This document shows, in pieces, positions 32,436 to 44,600 of a stretch of DNA of 64,000 nt. Position 1 is the stretch's first letter. Each line of letters begins with the position of its first letter. Position numbers and translations under genes: made by a program. The notes below the pieces were generated by a model. That model was not told the DNA's origin. It searched no databases and was given only the letters and a program-made list of their open reading frames with translations. Origin of the DNA: Fasciola hepatica (lineage: Eukaryota; Platyhelminthes; Trematoda; Plagiorchiida; Fasciolidae); assembly GCA_948099385.1 (NCBI GenBank), contig CANUEZ040000062.1:1550001-1614000 (forward strand), written 5' to 3'.

Positions 32436-34806
32436 GAGAACTGTGTGGCAATAGGGATTAAGTACTCGAACATTCGAAGGCCTCCATCTGTAGTCTCATT
32501 TTGGCCACGGAAATACTAGGCAGCCCGATACAGCTTCTGTACTTGGGGTGAATAAAGCTTCTACTATTTGTTTTTCAATGGAGTTCCTCCCCCCACTCTG
32601 TCGTCCTCTTAATTTTTCTTGTGGACGCAGCATCCCTTGGTGGATGAGAGCTCTGTGGCTGCACTCTGGTGTAACCTTTTCTCAGTTATTGCATTGCAGT
32701 CAGCTCGTTGTTTTGGTCTTGTTTCCCATGCTGCACGCATCAGTGTGCACCACCCTGATCTCCCGTATGGGAGGTACTGAATCGCCCACCTGTCGGACTT
32801 TTCTAACCTGTTTCCCCATCGGGCTCTCAGACTCATCGCCCGGTAACCCTTGTCGTTTTATGCCAGCAGATTAGGTTGTTCAGAGAGTGAAGTCGGACTG
32901 CTTCTGCCTCTGCTGTGTAACTGATAAGTTACCTATGTAAGTCGTAAAGTTTTAATTTACGTACAATGTCAGAAAAAGGAGTAAAATAAAGCAAAGTATC
33001 AATGCCTTTTCTTATTGCAGTACAGTTTCTACCTCATATCGGGAACCATTAGTTGCGACAGAATCATTCTTTGCTAGTAGGTTCGGAACAGTGGGATTTT
33101 AAAAATCCGCACTCCAGGATACTCGTGTTTGTATCTGTGGGTGGTGTGTGATGTTTTGTTTGGGCTATGTGAGATCGTGGTGTTCGTTGATGATTTGCGA
33201 GAGACAACATCGTTATACTTCGCCTTTCATTGGTTTCTGTGGTGTAGCCACGATGCTACGTCTTCTGTGCTGCGCAGGATCTGGGCTAAATGGAAAGTAA
33301 AATGGAAGCCAATTGGAGAATCTTTCTCGTAAATCTAGTTCTGGCTTAAGCGGATTACTCTGCAGATAGCCACTGCCCCCAGTTGGCAATAGGTAAAACA
33401 GAGCAGACAGAATAATACTTAAACGAGCGATCAAATGACTGCTTTGATAAGTATCGTGGTGTAAGTAATGGTTATTTTGGGAAATGTACACTTATTCATT
33501 TACCGTTTGGTTTGTGAGCTACAAAATATAGCATAAACGCCGGTCTTGTTTGTGGTTTACCGTGCCGCGCTCCCATGATGGCATCGCCAGTGAAAGCAGA
33601 ACAGCAGGAATACCACATACGTGAAACTGGCATACACGGAACGGTCAATAAAAAAGAAATTATTTTGTGGCTATTTCAACAAGACAAATAACAATTAGGA
33701 ATGAGGGTTAAAAACGCGAAGGAAAAAATATGGATTTAAAGGAAAATTGAGGTTAATAAAATGGGCTTTAAGATGAATAAATCTGAATCCAGCATCATGT
33801 GAATTAGTGCTTCACCACTGCAATATAGATATCGCTCTAGATGAGGTCTGAAAACGAATCCGGCCGTACTTTGGCCAGCTTGCGTTTAGTAAAGTCATGT
33901 TATCACAGAGAATGGTTTTTTGGTCGAATCCTGGTCAGTGAGTAATTCCCAGTTTGTGAAGAAGTTGAATCTAACTTACCACCTGAGGCATCCGTGCGTG
34001 CAAAGTGGAAGACCTTTCGCTGACTGAAGCTGCCTAAACATTTCGAGCTCCAGAAGGTTTTGATGAGGTCTTCGTTGACTTTTTTCAAGGGTAAGAGAAT
34101 CAAGTGAACTGTTTGTTTCTTGCAGGAATTTCGTCTCTAAATAAGTACTAGAGACTGCACCCTTTTAACTCATTGCAGGCTGCTTTGTAACTGCAGCGAC
34201 TGTGCTTGGATATATTGTTCCAAATAAGGTTGTTATAGTCTCACACAGGCAATTAGGATTCGGACCAGGGAGATGTTAGGGCTCACCATCGATGGAATAA
34301 CTGTTTATGTTCGTTACCAAATGCCCTTAGGCACTGGACGGTGGTCTAAGTCATTTGTAGTGTTGGTTCGTAAGGGGCACATCAGTGAAGCTATTGCAGT
34401 CAAAATATTACGTTACCGGTTGTTGATGGACAGTATTTCCGTGGTAGCAACCAACAGCTGACACCCGTAGACGGTGAGCGACGGAGGCCCAGAAACGACT
34501 CGGAAGAAGTTCCCAAAGACTAGATTGGTAAACACCGTGCTTAGTCTGAAGAGTTCTATCCCGAAAAAGACAGTTATCTAGCCTTCCAGTATTTTCCAGG
34601 TTTCGAAACCAGACAGTTTCCCTACCAGTGCAAGAATATTTCGCATAAGTCAACGTAATGTTGGGTCAAGCATACTGCTAACATCACAAATGCAGAAAGC
34701 TGTAACAAGAGAAGGAGGGTGAATAAAAACAAACAATTTACTGTGGCAGTGCTTAAGCTGATTGGTCTATAAATTTGTGCATCGCTCGTAGAGTCACTTT
34801 TGTAAG
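32436..34806. other. Unassigned region
   Basis: No gene or clear repeat. The longest frame (32548-32874, plus) overlaps minus-strand 32609-32836 and resembles nothing known. AT-rich stretches occur at 33630-33790. Confidence 0.35.
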
Positions 34807-35005
34807 TGGTCATAATCAATTAATGTATCAGATCCCAGACCCGTTCGGAGTGTATCGAAAAATAACGATGCGCCATGTGATATGTTATAGGTAAGTGTTT
34901 ATTGTTCGGTAACACGGTGTTGTCGGAAAAGATGGTAGTCAGACTAACTACCATCTTTTCCGACAACGCTGTGTTACCGAACAATAAACACTGGTCATAA
35001 TCAAT
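34807..35005. repeat. 171-bp segment between 14-bp direct repeats
   Basis: TGGTCATAATCAAT occurs at 34807-34820 and again at 34992-35005. The second copy begins one base after the end of the long hairpin. The arrangement looks like a target-site duplication around a small insertion, or a local duplication. Confidence 0.65.
34895..34991. repeat. Near-perfect hairpin, 45-bp arms, 7-base loop
   Basis: Arms 34895-34939 and 34947-34991 are complementary at 43 of 45 positions, with loop CAGACTA. The arm starts GTGTTTATTGTTCGGTAACA. Such a structure may be a foldback transposon or, if transcribed, a double-stranded RNA precursor. Confidence 0.9.
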
Positions 35006-35825
35006 GCCTCCTTCCACTCACTGGCTTTTCTATCTTTCCAGATATAAATGTTGAAAAGCTTCTACACTTGTAGTTGAAGAGTGCCTGCCAGTAAATTAAC
35101 CACTGTTTGATGAACGAAGTCCACTTTCCGTTGTTTGATTGTAGTTTTATTACATTCAGCAGCCTCAAAACGTGTTACCGTACTACCGTGTTTCAGTCTT
35201 GACCTGCCATGGGCAAACACAACTGCTTACTTACGGCCAACTGTTTACGCACTAGAGAAGTCCCACTGTTATGTAAGACTCCGCTATTATCCGCAAGATA
35301 CAATTCGCCTATGCCTTATCTTAGAGCTCCTTTATACTCTATAACTAGGGAATCTCTTCTAGTTTCCGTTAGCTTTGGCATGTGGTGAAATAGCGAAAAC
35401 TGTTTTTATTCACCTTCCCTTCCTTTTGACGTTCTCCTGTATTGATGGTTTTGGAACCACGCCTGACTCCAGGATCGGTATACGATAATATAATAACAAT
35501 AGACTGCGTTGTTAGCTTTACTTCGCAGTCACACTGTACGGATCTATGAACCTTCGCAGCTAAACCTCTCCATTTTTTATACCTTTCCCATGACCAGTCG
35601 AAACGAAACTGTGCTTACCATTTCCAACACTGCTTCATTTGGCGTACATCTTATCGCAGATGTCCACCGTTAAGATCGATATCTACTACTCACCCTTCTA
35701 TGAACGGTCATACATTCTAACCGTTTCTTTTATTGTGCTCCACACCCTTTCCATTTTTTAAATTGTTGTTGCTGGGTTGGAGCCATGCTTGATTTCATGT
35801 CGGTGTGATATATATACATATATAT
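35006..35825. other. Unassigned region
   Basis: No gene recognised. It ends in a short TATATATACATATATA run (35807-35828) next to the Penelope-like fragment. Confidence 0.35.
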
Positions 35826-36353
35826 ATTAAAAAGAGCCTAATTCGATGCCTCACAAACAGAGCAAGAAGAATATGCTCGGAGGATACCGTTGAAGAAGAA
35901 GTGCTAACGGTGCGAAGAACCTTCATCCAAAACGGATACCCGGATCGGCTAGTTGAGAGGATGATGCGAACTAAAGTGGAAACTCCACGGAAGTTTGGGG
36001 TGGACAGAAAACCGATATACATCTCTTTGCCATTCAAGGGTGATACTTTGGCAGATATTGTGCATAGAAGATTATCTGGGATAATCAGCAAAGCGTTCTA
36101 TGCAGCTAAGCTCCGGGTTTTGTTCGAATCTCGGCCGTTAATGCTTTTGCGATTTAAAGACAAAGTGCCTGATTCTGTGACCTCATTATGTGTCTGTTCA
36201 TTCACTTGTTCCTGTGGAACAACGTAAATCGGCCGCACGACCAGGCGATTGTCTAAGCGCATCCGCGAACACCACCATGTATGGTTAACCACTGGAACAG
36301 TTAAGTCACTCACTAGTGCCGTCGTTTCACGCCTTGCTCAGACTAATCACAGT
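35826..36353 (+). pseudogene. Penelope-like element: RT C-terminus and GIY-YIG domain
   Basis: The plus-strand frame begins inside an element truncated at its 5' end. RRTFIQNGYPDRLVERMM and ISLPFKGDTLADIVHRRL are the C-terminal RT segment of Penelope-like elements. A Cys-rich CVCSFTCSCGTT follows, then a TAA at 36226 where the family has Tyr, and in the same frame IGRTTRRLSKRIREHH, the second half of a GIY-YIG endonuclease with its conserved Arg and the His of a CCHH-type finger. The frame ends at 36363 after SRLAQTNHSKRG. These elements nick DNA with the GIY-YIG domain to prime reverse transcription. This copy lacks most of the RT and is interrupted. Confidence 0.75.
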
Positions 36354-36463
36354 AAACGTGGCTGAGGCCCTTCGTGCGCTGTAAAAGGTTTGGGGTCGGC
36401 AATTAACACCGGAAAAATATCGCATACTGGCCACAGCTGAATCTGTCAGCATCCGCCTATACA

Positions 36464-36479
36464 CCCCCCCCCCCCCCCC
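36464..36479. repeat. Poly-C run
   Basis: Sixteen consecutive C. Length may be uncertain for sequencing reasons. Confidence 0.8.
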
Positions 36480-38250
36480 TATGTGCTCAAAAAAAATTTG
36501 TGTGTGCTCTGAAGCTGCCCAACTTCTCCCTCTACCCTACAACAGGCTATAGACCAGATTAAAACTGACAAAACACGAGAAAAACAATACACATCCGGCC
36601 TTAATTTAAGCCCAGATTACAATTGTTTTCTTCCCTCCTCCACCTTTCTTTGTCACCACTAAATTTTTATCACTTCTTACTTGTCTAATTGGTTCCATCC
36701 TCAAACTTATCGTAATATATTGTGATGTTATGGCATGATTACTAACCACTGAAAACGAGTTTGTTCGCCAAACTGTGTTCTTCTTAAGGATAGTTCTTGG
36801 CAAATATTGTATTGTCGGCTATCGTGCATGTAGTAACAAAGCGTACACCAGTCAGCAACCCGAGAAAGTCTTGTCAAAATCAGAAAAAAACTACTAGGCT
36901 ATAACTTCCTTATTTTAAATATTTTTCTTTTCCCAATTATTCTGATTAAGGTAGTATTATGAGCCCTGAGTTTTCTGAATTTTGTATAAAAATCTTTGAG
37001 ATCTACCTCCAATATGGTTTAATATTGTGAGCCGTGTAATAGTTGCAGCTGCACCACCTTGCTGCTTCTGTAAAGTCTATTACTTCACTTTCAGTACTCT
37101 TTTAGGGCATCCCGTGCGTAAGGTTTTAACTGTGATTGGCCAGAGATAGGCAGTCTGTAGGTGGATGGTCCGAAAAGGAAGCTATGAGGGGTAAATGAAC
37201 TTTACTGCAATTAAGTATCTACAACCGATGCACATTACCCACTTCAAACAAACCATTTCTCCGGACGAATTTTTTCACTAGATGATTTAAAAGGAAGGAG
37301 AATACATATCTCTACTTATAATTAATACCTCATTATATTTTCAATACGTTTGATATATTTTAACGTTTACAGTCAAGGATAAAGATTACATTTGTTTAAT
37401 TTTGTTCAAACCTGACGGCTGAGATCTTATCCCAAATTTACACTCAACATATTCAAATTTCTAAGCAAGAGGGGAAATAACAGAGCTCTAATATTGGCTT
37501 TCCACTGTTTACCATTGATAAGTAACCATCTCAGTTTTTCATTCAGGAAAAAAGTCGGACAGAAAACATGCCAACATGATGGGCATAAGTTATTGAAAAT
37601 AGGTTTCACCCTTAAATCTTGTTCAAGCAACTGAGTGAGAAAAAAAATCATGATCTCAGATGCCTCCGGATGCTTCACTTCTGTGATAAGAATGAATTAC
37701 TTACGTCGTTTTCAAACATGCAATGTGCCCATTCTGTACAGCTCCAAATAACAGTTATGGATACACCCTTGTAATGGAGGTTAGTGTGCCTAGTTTGCTG
37801 TGTTACATCGTAAAGCCTGTTATGGTTTCTTGCCCAGACCTTCAGAAAAATATTTGGACAACACCTATTATTATGTCGGATGGATTGAACTTCTTTACAG
37901 GCTGTCCAATGTGTTCTGATTTGCAAGTATTCACCATGAAACAACGATATCAATCTTCACGAAATGAGGCGAATGAAACCATCCACTTGCGCACCTTACA
38001 CAGGCTGTATGGGTTTCTGCTGAAAAATGAGCCATTTTCCAACTTGCTCCAAATGTGTGCTAAGATGCTTGAATCAAGCATCATTCCCATTTTCATCGCG
38101 ACCACCAGTAAAGCACTTAGAAGATTGGTCACCTCTCCACTCCAGTGGATGAAATACGATATACCAGTGGCATACTCGAGTTCAGTTCCGTTCAGACAAC
38201 CACTAACCATGCTCTGGGTGCGGTGGCTTTGTTTGCTATCCCTAGCGGCA
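36480..38250. other. Unassigned region
   Basis: AT-rich, no recognised gene. A 199-codon plus-strand frame (37723-38322) runs on into the antisense of the next LINE, so at least its end is a shadow; its first 170 codons resemble nothing I know. I do not call it a gene. Confidence 0.35.
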
Positions 38251-39135
38251 ACCTCAATAGGAAATATGGGAAATAACAAGAGTATGAAAGGAGGAATAGA
38301 AGAACTACAAAAATTGATATAAAGTCGATGAGGAAAGTTTGTGGATACAAGAGCGCCACTGATCACGACATTTAGCCTTACCCTTAAATGTATCTAACCA
38401 CAGAGTGGGTGGGTCTCTTGAACCCCACCCGGGAAGTCCAACGCGCCCTACTAGACCGTGCCCGCTGGTTAGGTTTTTCGTACCTTTCTTCCATGTCATG
38501 GACTGACCATCCTTATTCATCTTCCAACCATTAACCGCCTCAGCAAACACTGCGCGCCGGGAACCCTGTTAGTGGGCATGTAAAACACACGTCCCAACCG
38601 TCTTAACCTTGTGAGCTTAAGTATTTCATCAAATGGTTTGATCTATGAACCTAAGACTGTTCACCGAACCTCAGCATTGCTTATATGGTGTTTCCACTAG
38701 ATTCGAACAGTGCTGCGAAGATATTGGTGTTCATATATCGACGAACTTTATATATCCTATACCCACAGTCTTTAAACCATATAGAAGCGCCGGTCTGACT
38801 GCTGCAGCATACACACCAGTGGTATACTGGTCAAGTAAGACTGCGCAGCGCCAAGAGGTGACCTTGTATAAGGTCTTTCTTTGCAGTACCGGACAAATAT
38901 CACCACGAAGGTACTTCCTAAAATAATTAGACACCCAGGGATTTACTGATAGTGTTCGGAGAACTACCAGAAACATCGAATGACCCTCACAACTGTTACG
39001 ACATGAACCACTAACGAGTCTCAAAGCAAACCGTTTCACCCTCTCGAGATTCAACATCTCACCGATAGCGCAAAGTATGCAACAGCGCCTCCCTTTCCGA
39101 GTCTTGGACAGGAGTGCGATGCATTCAGCCATTGT
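38251..39135 (-). pseudogene. RTE-like LINE, 3' part of RT ORF (copy 1)
   Basis: Minus-strand fragment. VYAAAVRPALLYGLKTV (about 38800) is the RT C-terminal 'vvRPvLLYGcEtW' segment. Further down come FAEAVNGWKMNKDGQSMTW (about 38545) and VGRVGLPGWGSRDPPTLW, then KAKCRDQWRSCIHKL, the closing segment shared with 45.5 kb and 62.0 kb. The 3' terminus (GCGGCAACCTCAATAGG at 38250) is shared by all three copies. Frameshifts occur between the two parts. The family is an endonuclease-RT LINE common in flukes; RTE placement is from memory. Confidence 0.72.
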
Positions 39136-39149
39136 AGGTCATCATGGAA

Positions 39150-39290
39150 CACCCGGCCTAAGAAACAACTATTTACTTCAAGCAATTATAACATTATATG
39201 TAATGAAAAATCCGCTTGCATTTTTCGCATCCAAAAGTTCAAGGCAACTAGCCGGAGTCGAACCGGCTTTTGGAGGTGAAACATGTAAGT
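39150..39290 (+). mobile_element. LINE 3' end fused to antisense tRNA-like arm
   Basis: Plus strand: an open stretch reading VMKNPLAFFASKSS, then GAGTCGAACCGGC, which on the minus strand is a tRNA T-arm/B box (GGTTCGACTCC, 39254-39264). The same junction occurs on the opposite strand at 59268-59345 (AMENPLAFLTSKS next to GGTTCGATTCC). No A box is visible here. Probably a strongly truncated member of the LINE family seen at 59.3-60.7 kb. Confidence 0.55.
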
Positions 39291-39753
39291 AGGTCTTCAG
39301 TTATCTCTGATATTCAGGTTTCTCATACCAATAAGACATTCCGTGAATTATAAAACTTATTCGTAGGCCGTAATTATTGTTACTACTATTAAACAACATC
39401 GTCATACTATTTCGAGCTGCTTATTACTTCTTAAAATAAATATTATTCTTTTCTCAAATTCAATAACATTGCGTACACACTTCCCTCAGCGTTTAGCTTC
39501 ATTGAGGTTATTTGATCTGCCTGTTGGGGCTCAGGGAATAAGGATTGATTTTGACCAGAAACTTTGAAGGGTATGATTCAGAGTCGAATTCAGTGACGCA
39601 AGTGTTGTGCATCGTGCTTGGAAAAATCTCAGAAGTTATCAAGAAAGCGCTTGTGACGAAACAACCGAAAAGAAGTATTTTTACATTAATATTCACCACT
39701 TTATAATTCCATTTCCATGTTTTCTGTTGGCATCATACTTGACTGCTGCTATG

Positions 39754-39755
<2 letters not shown>
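39291..39755. other. Unassigned region
   Basis: AT-rich; no gene or repeat seen. Confidence 0.35.

Positions 39756-39758
<3 letters not shown>

Positions 39759-39799
<41 letters not shown>
39759..39799. repeat. (AT)n microsatellite
   Basis: About twenty uninterrupted AT units. Just downstream, AGTGCAGTGGA (39849-39859) and TCCACTGCACT (39889-39899) form a small inverted repeat with a 29-base spacer. Confidence 0.9.
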
Positions 39800-39801
<2 letters not shown>

Positions 39802-40204
39802 GGCTACTCAAAGTGGCCGTCAGGGTCCGGTTACCGGTTATTTCCATTAGTGCAGTGGACCATCGTAGCTATGGGGCATATACCCCTTCCACTGCACTCA
39901 TGCGCAGGCATGTAATAAAAAAACCAAGGACTCGGGAATAAGCATACCCCAGATTTTTAAGAATACCTTGCGGCGGACTATAGTTATTGGTAACGTTTTG
40001 AAGGATCTCATTCATTATGTCCTCACTAAAAACATAGAATTGGAAGTAAAATATACAATCAGGCCACGAGAATAACCTTCAGCCCTTATGCTTCCGACCA
40101 GCTTACGAATGCATCAAAGCTACAGGGGTCCTTGAAAACGAATATGAGCGTTCGATATTTACAGCAGCTTCCACAATCCGCAGTACTTATTTTTTCACTT
40201 CTAT

Positions 40205-40562
40205 GCGACTATCTCCTGCGAGAGGGTAAGTCAAATTCTTGGATGTCTCTGACGGTATCTGTCCACGCGTTCCGGTCTGCGGCAAGGTCTGCACACCGAA
40301 AAATCCAGTTGCTACGCCAGTCGCTTACTCCGAATACCGACTGGAGGTCTAGGCGATCCATGTCTGCCTTAGTAGTGCTAGCCCATGTCTTCAGTTGGCC
40401 ATCAAGGCGACATTTCCAATCTGAGCAGAGTGATGGTAGTAGGCTCCTCTTCGTAAGGTCCGTTTCGGGTCGTCGTAGGACATGATCAAACCACTGTAAG
40501 CGACGCTGTCGGATGAAAGAAGAATGTCGTTCTGTGTTCGCGCAGTGTTGACGCACAGCGAA
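40205..40562 (-). pseudogene. LINE RT C-terminal fragment, separate family
   Basis: Minus-strand frame: RRLQWFDHVLRRPETDLTKR, then LLPSLCSDWKCRLDGQLKTW and STTKADMDRLDLQ, ending DLAADRNAWTDTVRDI. This is the same structural tail as in RTE-type LINEs (GHV.R.P ... W....GGQ.KTW ... R..W) but with quite different wording from the 38, 45, 50 and 62 kb copies, so another family. Only about 115 residues remain, with no palm domain or endonuclease. Confidence 0.72.
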
Positions 40563-41246
40563 GTACAGAAAAATAAAATCATTACTTTGAACAACTGACC
40601 ACCATTTTAAAATAGAACAGAATAGGTCATGAGCCAGATCACTTGGGATTCTGAATGGAATAATGTGATAATAAGTGGTGAGAAAAGTTCAATTTAGATG
40701 GTCCTGATAGCACCATGTACTTATGGCACGATTTCAGGAAAAGCAATCTGGAAGTCAATTACAAGCGTTTGCTGTTTGCTCTGTGATGGCTTGGCATGTG
40801 GTTTTAGAAAGCGCAAAAATTTAGCTAGTAGTCTTAAAAGGGAAATACACGGGTGACGCCTACACCAGAAAACTAAATGCATTTCTTCCCCCAATAATTC
40901 CGGAAATTCAACTATGGCCCATTTTATTTCAACAAGACAACGCGACCATCCTCACGAGAATGTAGTTTTTGTGTCGGAACATCAACCCGATGTACAGATA
41001 AGACTGTTCCGTTGATCGGATGCATAATTATGAAAATAATTTCGTCTGTATCAACATGGGCGATGCGTTTTATATAATCAATTACCCGGGTTCATTGTGC
41101 TCCTATTTCCTAACAATGGGATGATTTATTATGTTTCAACAAATAAAGAATTGGGAACATTTGAACTATGAGAAAAATCAGAGACGGTTTTGTTCAACAT
41201 ATAAAATGGATTATTGTCTTACGTTTTAATGAACTATCTTTTTTAG
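40563..41246. other. Unassigned region upstream of host gene exon
   Basis: No gene seen. It ends in a pyrimidine-rich CTATCTTTTTTAG that looks like a 3' splice site for the first visible exon, implying an untranslated exon further upstream. Confidence 0.4.
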
Positions 41247-41621
41247 ATTTTGTGTATCTGTTATAAACGGCTATGAAGCAGAATTTACCATCTGGGGTAG
41301 AACATTTCTCACGTTATGCCACTTTATCTAACCTCGAGAAACCACAGCAAAACCCATTACGTGCACTTCAGAAGGATGCCGTCGTCAACGATGAAAGTAC
41401 GGAAACTGAGGATCAAGAAATGCGTTCCATCTATGCTAATCAGTTAGACCAACTTGAGTGCTTGATTCAAACACAAAGGAATTTCCAAAATCTGATGAAA
41501 ACCAACTACGTAGCCTTGATGGAGAAATACAAAAAGACCGTGAACGAACTTGATCGGTTACGGAAAGAGGCCACAACTACCAATCTGAACAAAGTGACTC
41601 AAGAAAAGCAGATTTTGGAGC
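41247..41621 (+). CDS. Host gene exon 1 (coding from 41273)
   Basis: An acceptor (CTTTTTTAG) at 41246 and a donor GAGC|GTAAGG at 41622. In-frame TAA at 41264 precedes ATG 41273, so the first 26 bases would be 5' UTR. It encodes 116 codons plus one base. The C-terminal half (LDQLECLIQTQRNFQNL, then LMEKYKKTVNELDRLRKEA) has heptad spacing typical of a coiled coil. An alternative donor five bases on (AAG|GTACTT) would break the phase match with exon 2. Confidence 0.6.
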
Positions 41622-44600
41622 GTAAGGTACTTGAATTTGGTTCACAAATTAGTAACTGTCTGAATTAAAATTATTCTGCAAAAAAGGAATCAATTCCGTT
41701 CGATGAACGATGGATTAATACGTTATTTTAGGATTGATGCGTCGGTGAATTTTGATATTCGATTTCTAACGTGACTCATATTTGCAGGGTGGTAGTGATT
41801 CCACGAAAACCAGAATACGTATTCAATTCAGTGGTAACCTAGATATAATGATTGTCTAACAGTTGACAAACGGTTTGTGCACCACACCTTCGTTTTGCCT
41901 AAGTACTGATGGAAACTTTATTCAAAGACCAGCTTTCCTGGAAGACTGTCTTACGACCAGCTGTTACTTACATTGCAAAATGTTCTCAAGCTTTCTTTCG
42001 TTATTTGTTTCTTTTTTTCGTCTCAGAAGTTTTCCATGACGATTTTATTAGATATATTGACTTGGTATTTGTTGACGCCGCTTATATATCTCCCCTCGTA
42101 AATTAGGAATAACAAATGATCTTAAAGCCTGAAAACAATAACAGAATTTTAAAACTAAAACGTTTAATAAACCATAGTTCCGTGACTGCGGATTGAGGAT
42201 CGGTTCAGTGTAAACAGCTTTTCCGTAAAACAAACACTACCGTGTTCACTGGAATCTAATGAAGAAGCGGTTCCGTCACCAGTCGTAAAATATTTTCCCT
42301 TAGTATGTAGGGTCCATCCTTGGTTTTTATTTTAGACGTAGAACTCTCCCCCCTGTTTTACAAAAAAATGCGAAGAGGAATAGTCTTAGCAAGCTGTTAT
42401 GTATTTTCATTTGAACAAACCACTAAACTGGTGCATTTTTTTCAAATTTTCTTCATCAGTTTCATGAACATGCAAGAGCACGGATGATTTTAGGGAGCAT
42501 GCTTCGCACAGTCCTTCGAACTTTACGTGCGAAATGCGCTGCTCTTGACCAGGCTCAACGACAGTTATCCACTTGTGAAAAAGAACGAGACATGTATAAA
42601 GCACAAGCAAACGAGCTCAAGGAGCAAAACAAAGCTCTTGAACAACGCACGAGGAAAGATTTGCGGAATCATGGGAAATCGCATTTCAAGGAGGCATTTT
42701 TGGAAGGAAACGGATCTGTACGTAATAATGAATTCAAATCGCACTCATTTAGAATACAACGCTCTTTCGAAGTGCTCAAGGTAATGCACAGGTTTCTGCG
42801 CGTTATTTTTCACCTCATTAGCTTTCTCACTTTCTATTAACCGTTGGTATGTACTTTAGAAGCTGAAGGTGAAGCCCATTGGAACACATAGTCTTTTTTT
42901 TCGAAATCTATATCATAGGCAGACGAAGTCATTTCCAGTCAAATACTATTCAGAACAAATACGATCTTGAAAACTATGTGAGATGATTCTATTGTTTTTT
43001 TGTTTCTCAAAAGGTTTTATCTGATTTCAAATAAGGGCCTGGTGATCCGTATCTGGTCCGGACCCTCACAAACCGGGCACGAAAACTGACAGAATCTGTA
43101 GGCAATTTAATACGTAATCATTCTTTTTTTCATCCCCTTGATTGGATGGGGTGCCAAGCGTAAATGTTTTTTGGTTGAAATGCGGATGTCTTTCTACCTA
43201 AAAGTCTGACCAAATGCAAACACAAATACAAATTATCATTTGCTGTTTCAGACAGATGAAAACCAGCCTTCTTCACTGACAAAAAGCATGGGTAGGATAA
43301 ATAGTCTCACTTCTTCCGTCGCACCCAAACACCGGCCAAGTCTTCCGTGGAACCTTCTGAGGTCAAACACCGACAGTGCTAGCAATAAACTGGGAAAACC
43401 TCCAGGGAAAGGATCATTTTCATCCCCGAAATTGGTAGGAAATGCGAATCTTTTGCATAGAATATATTGTTTTCTGTGTCGTTTTCCGTCTTGTGGTTAG
43501 TTATACATACTGTGACTGCTTTTTTGAAGATAAATATTTCCGATTCTGCTAAATCAGCATTCTACTGCTGTACTCTTGCTCATGTTTTATGCAGGTTGTT
43601 GGAATCATTTTCTTAGAAATAGAAATGTAGGTCCCCGCCAAGCAGTATCAGTACCTTTCGAATTGGAGACAGGTCTTTTTCGTAGATAGACTGAAAAGAA
43701 GAGCCAACACTGAAACAGGACGTGAGTTATTTGCAGGACAGTTTTATGGTATCTTAACCAGCGCCTGCTACAGAACGACACATTGTTGTTCATCTTTTTT
43801 GACTTCTCGGACTGACAAACAGTAGCATCAGAGTTCAACATAGGCAAAAGTCCGAGTTTTTGTGCCAGATGTGCAAAACATCAGCTCTAGAAAACGGATT
43901 GCTTGCAAATCTACCGGTTTTTGTAGCTTCTAACTAGAGATTTCCATGTGGCCCATGAGTACCCTGAGGACTGCAGTGGTAATAGTCTTTGTTCTGAAGT
44001 TTTCTCCCCCAGCCTTTTATTGACCATCCAGAGCAGAAGTCATCTATCACAGGAATTGGTCAGTGTGTATGTGTGTGACAACAGCGTGTCTGAAAGCAGT
44101 ACCCAGTATGATCTGTTTCGCGTAGTTTTGGTTTGAAGGAGAATGCTGTGGTTATAAACCTGAAACTTCACAGCCTTAGGCTGAAATCACTTGGGTCAGC
44201 TCTCAATGACGGATTTTGGTCCAATCCCAAATTATACAACGTTTCGTAGCTCCGTCGTCTTCAGACGTCCCTAGTCACTGCACAGCAGTGAAAATATTTG
44301 GACTTTCCAGTATCTTACATAACGTATTTACTAGGAAGTCTAGGTTCAGTATGATTATACAAGACTTCCTCACGGAGAGGTTCCTTACATCGGCCGTAAA
44401 TCTATGTTTGTTGTTGTTTCCGTCGAAATACCTCAGCCGAAGTAACTGATACCGGCGCGCGCCACGGCGGCGATACTTAACTTTCGGTGATAAGTCGAAA
44501 TATTCATTCGTTGTCTGCCCCTTATCTCCACTAAGTAGTTTGTGCTCCTCCGTCTTCTGTTTTCAATGATTTGAAAAGCTTTCTTTGATGAAGACGATTT

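Noticed and set aside
37723..38322. A 199-codon plus-strand ORF, a candidate gene
   Set aside because: The end is antisense to the RTE-like LINE 3' end, there is an overlapping minus-strand frame, and nothing resembles a known family.
39845..39905. Short inverted repeat (AGTGCAGTGGA/TCCACTGCACT) after the AT microsatellite as a possible RNA gene
   Set aside because: Eleven-base arms with a 29-base spacer; no promoter, terminator or family resemblance.
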